Assembly: GCA_002335355.1 (NCBI GenBank)
Contig: DCTD01000027.1
Location: 10,938 to 16,412 of the forward strand
DNA: 5,475 bases
Direction of reading: 5' to 3'
Source: Patescibacteria group bacterium UBA1449
GTDB taxonomy: Bacteria > Patescibacteriota > Microgenomatia > UBA1400 > UBA1449
Shown here: piece by piece, positions 1 to 5,356 of the stretch
Layout of the letters: each line of letters begins with the position of its first letter
Numbering within the stretch: position 1 is the first letter of the stretch
Notes under the pieces: model-generated
What the model saw: the letters and a program-made list of their open reading frames with translations, nothing else
What the model was told of the DNA's origin: nothing
Databases searched by the model: none
Translations under genes and position numbers: made by a program

Positions 1-1
1 C

Positions 2-553
2 TCTGCCTTTGTCTACTTCCTGTTTTTGTCTGCTTGGCTTAACCTCTTTTTGTTCTTAGGGTTTGTCGTTTGGATTCGATTGTTAGTCGGAGCTTTTGCC
101 ATTGGTGTTGGGAGCTATCAAATCCGGGATTTTTTTGTGAATACATCAGGTGGCTGTACGGTAGTGAGTAGTAGCAAACGGGCACAAATCTTTGAGCGGA
201 TTAAACAGGTTGTTCATGAGAAACAACTTTTCTTAGCCTTAGCAGGGATTGTGGTTTTAGCAGTGGCTGTCAATGCTATTGAACTGGTCTGTTCTGCTGG
301 ATTGCCGGCAATCTATACCAATGTTTTAAGCATGTCAGCTTTGCCGGTTTGGCAGTACTATCTTTTATTGGTTTTGTACATGTTGGTTTTTATGCTGGAT
401 GACTTATTCATTTTTTTTGTCGCTATGACGACACTAAAAGTAGTCGGTATTGAAAACAAATACTCCCGGTTCTCTCATTTAATTGGTGGTAGTCTTATTC
501 TGCTTTTAGGAGTTTTAATGATTGTTAAGCCGGAGTGGTTGATGTTTGGGTAA
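2..553 (+). CDS. Polytopic membrane protein, probable CcdA/DsbD-like family (5' end outside window)
   Basis: The frame is open from the left window edge, so the true start lies upstream; the TTG at 26 is only an internal leucine codon. The 183 visible residues (numbered from the window edge) are mostly hydrophobic. Membrane segments fall around residues 3-23, 27-37, 76-93, 118-131, 135-146 and 160-176. A polar loop with a lysine/arginine-rich helix lies at about 48-75. Motifs that look family-specific are NAIELVCSAGLPAIYT (91-106), WQYY (117-120), FMLDDLF (130-136) and the terminal PEWLMFG. From memory this pattern belongs to CcdA/DsbD-like proteins common in Patescibacteria, in which an upstream thioredoxin/glutaredoxin-like part and an NPC-containing first membrane helix may precede this region; neither is in the window. 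Moving reducing power across the membrane is therefore an inference. Cysteines visible here are C52 and C97. The last 29 nt overlap the convergent methyltransferase gene. Confidence 0.72.
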   Translation, partial: SAFVYFLFLSAWLNLFLFLGFVVWIRLLVGAFAIGVGSYQIRDFFVNTSGGCTVVSSSKRAQIFERIKQVVHEKQLFLALAGIVVLAVAVNAIELVCSAGLPAIYTNVLSMSALPVWQYYLLLVLYMLVFMLDDLFIFFVAMTTLKVVGIENKYSRFSHLIGGSLILLLGVLMIVKPEWLMFG

Positions 554-1262
554 GTTGGTAAATGAGGTTAATGCCATTATCAAAAACTCGTTGATAGTTT
601 TTCTTGGTTAAAAAGATGTGCATTTCATCATCGTGTGTTTTTCCCTCAGCATGATGGGCATGTTCTACTTCGATACAAATAAGCCTTGGTAGGTATTTAG
701 CCCAGTTATTACTTTTTAACACCTCCAGGTCGAAACCCTCAGTATCGATACCCATAAAGTCTATTTGTTTTCCATTGAGGCAGCGGTCAAAGATGTTTGC
801 CAACGTATCACAGGCTACTGCTGTTTGACCAAGATAAGTATAACCAATGCCTTTAAATTCTTGAGCTACTGTTGACGAAAACGTTGACAAAACTCCAGGT
901 GAGAAACGATAGAGGGTTAGAGTAGTTGGTTTACTACTAATACCAAGATTAACATTTATATCACGGTTTCTATGGTGCGTTAGTTTGGCAAAGTTATCAG
1001 GATCGGGTTCGATATTTATACCCTGCCACCCTTTGTTATAAAAGTAATAAGTATTACTGTAGGTTTTACCATCAGCTGCACCGACTTCAACATATAACCC
1101 GGTTGGCTTATTACCCAGAAGTCTGTTAATAACCAAATCTTCTTGACCTTGGCTGTATGATCCTGCCAGGAGACGGAAGAGTTTAGCCTGCAGTTCGATC
1201 TGGGCAAACCGGCTCAATCTACTAACTCCATGCATTCTTACTTTTTTGACAAATTCAAGCAT
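525..1262 (-). CDS. FkbM family SAM-dependent methyltransferase
   Basis: A complete 245-residue protein with an ATG start (1260-1262) and a TAA stop (525-527). Motifs match the FkbM/Methyltransf_21 family. SYSQGQEDLVINRLL (35-49) is the usual lead-in. YVEVGAADGKTYSNT (57-71) is the glycine-rich SAM-binding loop. NIEPDPDNF (83-91) carries the acidic residue expected to hold the ribose. IDFMGIDTEGFDLEVL (167-182) holds the conserved D-x-E-G segment, and LICIEVE (194-200) follows. Length is normal for the family. FkbM-type enzymes O-methylate sugars or other hydroxyl groups on polysaccharides and natural products; the substrate cannot be read from this sequence. The first 30 or so residues are basic and amphipathic, without a signal peptide, so the enzyme is probably cytosolic. 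No Shine-Dalgarno is seen before the start. It is transcribed away from the glycosyltransferase operon, so a shared pathway is possible but not shown. Its 3' end overlaps the convergent membrane-protein gene. Confidence 0.9.
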   Translation of the reverse strand: MLEFVKKVRMHGVSRLSRFAQIELQAKLFRLLAGSYSQGQEDLVINRLLGNKPTGLYVEVGAADGKTYSNTYYFYNKGWQGINIEPDPDNFAKLTHHRNRDINVNLGISSKPTTLTLYRFSPGVLSTFSSTVAQEFKGIGYTYLGQTAVACDTLANIFDRCLNGKQIDFMGIDTEGFDLEVLKSNNWAKYLPRLICIEVEHAHHAEGKTHDDEMHIFLTKKNYQRVFDNGINLIYQLTQTSTTPA

Positions 1263-1282
1263 ACAGTACTTATCATGAGCAT

Positions 1283-1308
1283 TGCTTGTTAAAAATATGT
1301 AAAAAGCA
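1283..1308. promoter_or_regulatory. Imperfect inverted repeat in the divergent intergenic region
   Basis: The arms TGCTTGTTA (1283-1291) and TAAAAAGCA (1300-1308) are inverted copies of each other at 8 of 9 positions, separated by an AT-rich 8-nt spacer. The repeat sits between two divergently transcribed genes, where an operator for one or both would be expected. It is too AT-rich to be a convincing terminator, and no T-run follows it. It could be a regulator-binding site or chance in AT-rich DNA. Confidence 0.25.
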
Positions 1309-1344
1309 GGTAAGAAGACAGCAAAAACACTAATGAGTTTTTTA

Positions 1345-1350
1345 TATATT
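1345..1350 (+). promoter_or_regulatory. Possible -10 box for the YdjM-like gene
   Basis: TATATT matches the sigma70 -10 consensus at 5 of 6 positions and lies 14 bp before the ATG at 1364. No recognisable -35 box lies 15-19 bp upstream. If it is real, transcription would start about 7 nt before the start codon, giving a nearly leaderless mRNA, which would fit the missing Shine-Dalgarno sequence. Confidence 0.2.
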
Positions 1351-1363
1351 ACAATTAAGACAT

Positions 1364-1936
1364 ATGTTAGCCCGAACTCATGACGTCATTGCTCTGGCTG
1401 CTCTGTTAACGCTTACAGTCTCTGCACCACCCCAACAAATAACAGTCGCAACAGTCTTTGTAGCCTTAATTGGCAATGTGGTTGGTTCCCTCATTCCAGA
1501 TATTGATGAAGCCTCCAACCGGTTATGGGACTTACTCCCTGCAGGGAGTGTTGTGGGAAAAGTTGCCGATAAACTCTTTTTTAAACACCGGACATTCTCG
1601 CATTCGCTGTTTGGAGGATTTCTGTTGTATGTATTCTTAAGCTGGCTTGTGCCATTGATCTTTAATCCTGAGTTTATTACTCCCGATGTTATCATTGCCA
1701 GTGTGATGGTTGGTTTTGGATCTCATTTACTGGCTGACAGTTTTACCAGAGACGGTATTCCACTGTTTTGGCCAATACCGTTTAGAGTCGGTATCCCACC
1801 TATTCCAGTGCTACGGCTTAGAACTGGCAGTTGGGTAGAAAAAGTGGTAGTTTTTCCAGCAGTACTTGTCTATATTGTCTGGTTAATCTTTTCAAACCAG
1901 GATAGTTTTCGGACTCTTCTTCAGGCGGTGAGGTGA
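1364..1936 (+). CDS. YdjM-like membrane-bound predicted metal-dependent hydrolase
   Basis: A complete 190-residue protein. It shows the signature of the YdjM/DUF457 family of inner-membrane predicted metal-dependent hydrolases: an early histidine in ARTHD (H6), GSLIPDIDEASNRLW (41-55, D46 and D48), FFKHRTFSHSLFGG (72-85, H75, R76 and H80) and GSHLLADSFTRDGIPLFWP (119-137, H121 and D125). These His/Asp residues are the likely metal ligands. Membrane segments lie at about 8-20, 28-43, 83-100, 108-122 and 160-176. The start is ATG, placed only six codons before the first conserved His; no ribosome-binding site is visible. The family's biochemical reaction is not well established. E. coli YdjM is induced in the SOS response, and family members are sometimes described as phospholipase-like or LexA-regulated, but whether that applies here is unknown. 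The gene is divergent from the methyltransferase gene. The downstream operon has its own promoter-like sequence, so this gene may be a separate transcription unit. Confidence 0.87.
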   Translation: MLARTHDVIALAALLTLTVSAPPQQITVATVFVALIGNVVGSLIPDIDEASNRLWDLLPAGSVVGKVADKLFFKHRTFSHSLFGGFLLYVFLSWLVPLIFNPEFITPDVIIASVMVGFGSHLLADSFTRDGIPLFWPIPFRVGIPPIPVLRLRTGSWVEKVVVFPAVLVYIVWLIFSNQDSFRTLLQAVR

Positions 1937-1949
1937 GTCTCTCATTTGC

Positions 1950-1978
1950 TTGATTAAAACCAGTAAAAAGGGTATAAA
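1950..1978 (+). promoter_or_regulatory. Sigma70-like promoter of the glycosyltransferase operon
   Basis: TTGATT (1950-1955, 4 of 6 to TTGACA) and TATAAA (1973-1978, 5 of 6 to TATAAT) are separated by exactly 17 bp. The site lies in the 96-bp gap after the YdjM-like gene and before the first glycosyltransferase. Transcription would begin near 1985, giving a leader of about 48 nt. That leader is pyrimidine-rich near its 5' end (CTGTCTCTTTCTCTACC at 1987-2003) and has no Shine-Dalgarno sequence. The rest of the gap holds no clear terminator for the upstream gene. Confidence 0.5.
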
Positions 1979-2032
1979 GAAGATCGCTGTCTCTTTCTCT
2001 ACCTTTAGCCATATCAGCACCCCATATTGTTA

Positions 2033-3391
2033 ATGTCACAGGCTTTACTAAAAGACTATCTTGAGTCTTCTCATATTTTATTTTCAAGAAAACGAGCCTT
2101 AACTAGTAAGTCGGTTGGAATTTTGTTTATTTCCAGTTATGTGCCAAGAAGATGTGGAATAGCGACGTTTACCCGGGATCTAACAACAGCTTTAAACCTG
2201 CTTAATCCCCAGAGAAAAGTCAAGATTGCTGCTGTTGATGATGTCATCTCCCAGCAGCTTGAGTATCAAGCTGAAGTTGTTCTTAGGGTGAGACAGGACG
2301 AACCAACTGATTACCAACGATTGGTTAAATATATCAATCAGTCAAAAAACATTGATGTGGTGTGTGTACAGCATGAGTATGGTATTTATGGTAGTAACAA
2401 CGGAGAAAAGATTGTTGAGTATCTTCAAAAAATTAAAAAACCAATCATTACTACTTTTCATACAGTCTTACTTACTCCCTCACAACGTCAAAAAATGATT
2501 ATTCATTCAATCACTCAACTATCCTTTTCTGTTGTGGTTATGCTTGAGAAAGCAGCCCGGATGCTTGAGACAATCTATGGGATTGATAAAGACAAGATCA
2601 TTGTTATTTCCCATGGAGTACCAGACTTTCCCCAATTTAATCCCATTTGGTGGAAACGGCGTCTGCATATAGCTCACTCTACCGTAATGAGTAGTATTAA
2701 CTTGTTATCAGAAGCTAAAGGTATTGAGTATGTTATTCAGGCTTTGCCTCACATCGTTCAAAGTATCCCTAACTTTTTATACTTAGTCATTGGTCAAACC
2801 CATCCAGTTTACCTCAAAGAACGGCACGGAAAAGACCTGTACCGCCACCACTTGAAGCGTTTAAGCCGGAGTTTAGGTATCAGTAACCACGTTCGGTTTA
2901 TTAATAAATACATAAATCTGGACGAATTGATTGCCTATATTGGAGCTTCAGACTACTACATCACGCCTTATCTTGATCCACAGCAAGTCACTTCGGGGGC
3001 ATTATCATATGCAATTGGAGCTGGTAAGGTTTGTATCTCAACTCCCTATCTGTATGCCAAAGAAATGCTATCTTTTGGTCGAGGGATAGTTGTTCCGTTT
3101 AAAAATAGCCAGGCAATTGCAAAAGCCGTTACTACCATTGCAGCCTGTGCTCACAAAAAAACCTTAATTGAAGCCAAAACATATCAAATTGGTAAAACTA
3201 TGGCTTGGAGTAATGTAGCTTACCAATACCATGAGCTATTTCTCGCGATGCTCAAAAGGAGATGGAGTTATAGTACTCGAGCACTAACTCATGAAGATAG
3301 CACTGTTATCCCCAATTGCCTGGAGGACGCCACCACGGCACTACGGCCCATGGGAACAGGTCGTCTCACTGCTTTGCGAAGGCTTGGTTGA
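2033..3391 (+). CDS. GT-B glycosyltransferase (GT4-like), EX7E motif degenerate
   Basis: Predicted 452 residues from ATG 2033. A TTG two codons upstream (2027) is possible but less likely; the conserved fold starts only at about residue 26, and neither start has a Shine-Dalgarno. The N-terminal Rossmann domain has ISSYVPRRCGIATFTRDL (33-50), VQHEYGIYGSNNG (112-124) and TTFHTVL (140-146). The donor domain has VISHGVPDF (191-199), SSINLLSEAKGIEYVIQALP (220-239), VIGQTHP (252-258) and TSGALSYAIGAGKVCISTPY (320-339). This is a recognisable GT4-related family whose members transfer sugars from nucleotide donors in the cytosol; donor and acceptor are unknown. Where classic GT4 enzymes have the EX7E glutamates, this protein has Q318 and Y326, so its donor-site chemistry is non-standard. 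The recognisable domain ends near residue 408. The last 33 codons or so (420-452) overlap the next gene out of phase and resemble nothing conserved, suggesting a lost ancestral stop or a sequence error. First gene of the operon. Confidence 0.87.
   Translation: MSQALLKDYLESSHILFSRKRALTSKSVGILFISSYVPRRCGIATFTRDLTTALNLLNPQRKVKIAAVDDVISQQLEYQAEVVLRVRQDEPTDYQRLVKYINQSKNIDVVCVQHEYGIYGSNNGEKIVEYLQKIKKPIITTFHTVLLTPSQRQKMIIHSITQLSFSVVVMLEKAARMLETIYGIDKDKIIVISHGVPDFPQFNPIWWKRRLHIAHSTVMSSINLLSEAKGIEYVIQALPHIVQSIPNFLYLVIGQTHPVYLKERHGKDLYRHHLKRLSRSLGISNHVRFINKYINLDELIAYIGASDYYITPYLDPQQVTSGALSYAIGAGKVCISTPYLYAKEMLSFGRGIVVPFKNSQAIAKAVTTIAACAHKKTLIEAKTYQIGKTMAWSNVAYQYHELFLAMLKRRWSYSTRALTHEDSTVIPNCLEDATTALRPMGTGRLTALRRLG
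3254..3273 (+). other. AAAA run followed by -1-frame stop at end of first glycosyltransferase gene
   Basis: The zero frame here reads CTC AAA AGG AGA. Moving back one base, or adding one A to the AAAA run (3254-3257), gives LKKEMEL and a TAG stop at 3271-3273. The protein would be 413 residues and would end 17 nt before the next gene, instead of running 101 nt into it. This could mark a recent one-base deletion, an assembly error or, less likely, frameshifting. The run is short and there is no obvious stimulatory structure, so this is a flagged site rather than a demonstrated element. Confidence 0.3.
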
Positions 3392-4322
3392 ACGGGGAGT
3401 AGAAGTGACTCTGTTTGCTACCCAAAACTCGAAAACTAATGCCCATCTTAAGGCTGTGTGCCCATTGGGTTATGAAGAAAGCAAGACAATAAGAAAAGCG
3501 GCTCGGGTTTGGGAATGTCTCCATATTGCTCAGTGCTTTGAACAGGCTCATGAGTTTGACCTCATTCACAATCAGTTTGACTATGTGCCTCTTTCCTACA
3601 CTCGGTTAGTGTCTACGCCAGTTGTAACCACTATCCATGGGTTTTCTTCTCCTCAGATTATCCCAGTCTACCAAAAATACAACGCAACCAACTATTATAT
3701 TTCAATTAGCTATGCTGACCGTTGTCCCAGCCTTGACTACTGTGCCACCATTTATCATGGTATTGATGTCAGCCAGTTTACATTTCAAGCCCAAGTGGGT
3801 AACTATCTCATCTTCTTTGGGCGAATTCATCCGGAAAAAGGCACTGATAAAGCCATAACCATTGCCAAACAATGTGGTAAACCTTTGGTGATTGCTGGCA
3901 TTATCCACGATGAAAACTACTTTAAAACCCAGGTTAAACCACATATCGATGGTAAACAGGTTATTTATGTTGGTTCTGTTGGACCACAAAAACGGAATCA
4001 GCTTTTAAGCCATGCCTATGCATTGCTCCATCCTATCTCGTTTGAGGAACCGTTTGGACTCTCAGTAGTCGAAGCAATGGCGTGTGGGACACCTGTAGTG
4101 GCTTTTAACCGAGGCTCAATGCCAGAGATTATTAAGGATGGTAAAACCGGTTTCTTAGTGACCACTTGCCAAGGAGCAGTGGAGGCAGTCTTTGCTATTC
4201 CAATCATTAACCGTCGCTTCTGTCGTAAATGGGTAGAAAACCGCTTTTCTCATCACCGGATGGTTGATGATTATTTGGCTGTTTACCAAACAGTACTTGC
4301 TCAACCAGCTCGATACATATGA
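3291..4322 (+). CDS. Family 4 glycosyltransferase (GT-B, retaining, EX7E intact)
   Basis: A complete 343-residue protein. The start is fixed: an in-frame TAA (3285-3287) lies just upstream of ATG 3291, and the protein opens directly into the first beta strand, MKIALLSPIAWRTPPRHYGP. That glycine/proline-rich acceptor-side loop is followed by LIHNQFDYVPL (91-101), TTIHGF (113-118), YHGID (155-159), the hinge strand LIFFGRIHPEKG (173-184), IAGI (201-204) and YVGSVGPQKRNQLL (226-239). The donor-site motif is FEEPFGLSVVEAMACGTPVVAF (251-272, read as EX7E with E253 and E261). MPEII and the KTGFLV loop follow at 277-290. These are textbook GT4 features: a cytosolic retaining enzyme using a nucleotide-activated sugar. 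Donor (GDP-mannose or UDP-sugar) and acceptor are not readable. There is no Shine-Dalgarno; translation probably depends on ribosomes arriving from the upstream gene, which overlaps by 101 nt. It ends in TGA, overlapping the next start as ATGA. Confidence 0.93.
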   Translation: MKIALLSPIAWRTPPRHYGPWEQVVSLLCEGLVERGVEVTLFATQNSKTNAHLKAVCPLGYEESKTIRKAARVWECLHIAQCFEQAHEFDLIHNQFDYVPLSYTRLVSTPVVTTIHGFSSPQIIPVYQKYNATNYYISISYADRCPSLDYCATIYHGIDVSQFTFQAQVGNYLIFFGRIHPEKGTDKAITIAKQCGKPLVIAGIIHDENYFKTQVKPHIDGKQVIYVGSVGPQKRNQLLSHAYALLHPISFEEPFGLSVVEAMACGTPVVAFNRGSMPEIIKDGKTGFLVTTCQGAVEAVFAIPIINRRFCRKWVENRFSHHRMVDDYLAVYQTVLAQPARYI

Positions 4323-5344
4323 CAGTAGTTATCCCCACTACCACTTACTCACTGACAAAAACGATAGGCTACTTTTACTCTCTTATTGATGAACATGGCA
4401 TTATTCAGTTTAGTCAGGGGGTACATAAGCATTACCAATATGGTTATGCAATCGAAGATCAAGCTAGAGCTTTGATTGTTGCCTGTTGGCTTGGTGATGT
4501 CCAGCTCGTTAAGCATTTAGTGAATTTGATTTCAGCAATGATTCAGCCAGACGGGAGTGTGGTTATGCTTTGGGGTGAGAGGGGAGTTAAGAAACAGCGT
4601 ATCAATCGAGATGGAGAAGCCTGTGCTGAGACTTTTTGGGCACTGGCAGAATACTATTCTTTCTATGAAGACAAAAACGTTATCCCGTTTCTTCATGTAT
4701 TGTCAGACAACCTTAAGAAAAGTCCTTGGTTAAAAGCTAAGGGCTATGCACTTCTTGGCTTTTCACACCTTGAGTGGAAACAAGACATCACCCAGTTAGC
4801 TGAGGATTTAGTAACTCACTTTAACCAACACCGAACTCAAGATTGGCTGTGGTTTGAAGAAACCTTAACCTACGCCAATGCCTTATTACCATGGTCGCTA
4901 CTAAGAGCAAACAAAACAGTGGCTAAACCCGACTATGGAGTTGTTGGACTTGAAGCGTTAGGGTTCTTGATAAAGACGCTATGCCATGAAAACGTGCCAC
5001 TTGTAGTTGGTAATAAAGACTGGTGGGTTAAAAGCAAGCCTATGGCTATCTATGACCAGCAGCCGATTGACGTTGCCTATCAAACACTAGCCTGCTTGGA
5101 AGCCTATCAGACTACGCTCGATTCTAACTACTTACATGCAGCTTGGCAACACTACACATGGTTTTGGGGTAACAATCTTCAAAAAGCCTGTATGATTCGT
5201 TGTGATGGTGGTTGCCATGATGGCTTAAACTGTGATGGACGTAACCAAAACGCAGGAGCTGAGTCTACTATTTGTTTTTTGCTTGCAAGTTTGGCTCTAA
5301 AGCGGCATAATCGGTATCTTGCAATCAACGAAGTGATCGTATAA
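4319..5344 (+). CDS. Six-hairpin (alpha/alpha-barrel) glycosidase-like protein of a glycosyltransferase operon
   Basis: A complete 341-residue soluble protein without a signal peptide. The ATG (4319) overlaps the preceding TGA in ATGA, implying translational coupling. The sequence is an array of helices punctuated by aromatic and acid-rich loops: HYQYGYAIEDQARALIVA (38-55), NRDGEACAETFWALAEYY (96-113), WFEETLTYANALLPWSLL (178-195), DQQPIDVAYQTLACLEAY (246-263) and GGCHDGLNCDG (297-307), then NQNAGAES (309-316). From memory these match a family of alpha/alpha-barrel proteins encoded beside GT4 genes and often labelled glycosyltransferase or glycosidase-related; the same places usually carry GYTTDDNARAL, a DNARLP-type segment, QQP and GAES. 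Candidate catalytic or sugar-binding acids are E46/D47, E101/E104, E180/E181, D251 and E315, but none is proven. It probably binds or trims the glycan made by the two transferases. Length is at the shorter end for barrel glycosidases but includes all recognisable blocks. The name glycosyltransferase used for relatives is not supported by any GT-B motif here. Confidence 0.78.
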   Translation: MTVVIPTTTYSLTKTIGYFYSLIDEHGIIQFSQGVHKHYQYGYAIEDQARALIVACWLGDVQLVKHLVNLISAMIQPDGSVVMLWGERGVKKQRINRDGEACAETFWALAEYYSFYEDKNVIPFLHVLSDNLKKSPWLKAKGYALLGFSHLEWKQDITQLAEDLVTHFNQHRTQDWLWFEETLTYANALLPWSLLRANKTVAKPDYGVVGLEALGFLIKTLCHENVPLVVGNKDWWVKSKPMAIYDQQPIDVAYQTLACLEAYQTTLDSNYLHAAWQHYTWFWGNNLQKACMIRCDGGCHDGLNCDGRNQNAGAESTICFLLASLALKRHNRYLAINEVIV

Positions 5345-5356
5345 ACTACCCAGCCA

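Noticed and set aside
26..28. TTG at 26 as the start of the first membrane protein
   Set aside because: The frame remains open to the window edge with hydrophobic residues continuous with the first membrane segment, so the gene begins upstream.
1937..1965. Possible terminator after the YdjM-like gene
   Set aside because: Only a very short GAG/CTC pairing can be drawn (near GAGGTGAGTCTC), with no following T-run, so it does not qualify.
2027..2032. TTG at 2027 as start of the first transferase
   Set aside because: An ATG lies two codons later, with no sequence feature favouring the TTG; the choice does not affect the conserved domain.
1818..2087. A minus-strand frame of 89 codons across the end of the YdjM-like gene, the intergenic gap and the start of the first transferase
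   Set aside because: It is antisense to two well-supported genes and covers the likely operon promoter, and its product shows no recognisable motif. An internal start (MAKGRERD...) would still overlap the YdjM-like gene by more than 100 nt.
3262..3273. A four-codon mini-frame (M-E-L-E-like, ATG GAG TTA TAG) right after AGGAG
   Set aside because: The AGGAG directly abuts the ATG with no spacing, so it cannot serve as its ribosome-binding site. The bases are better explained as the lost natural end of the upstream gene.
3637..4207. Frames on both strands inside the second transferase (3637-3858 +, 3702-3989 -, 4016-4207 -)
   Set aside because: All lie wholly inside a strongly conserved GT4 gene and have no family-like motifs of their own.
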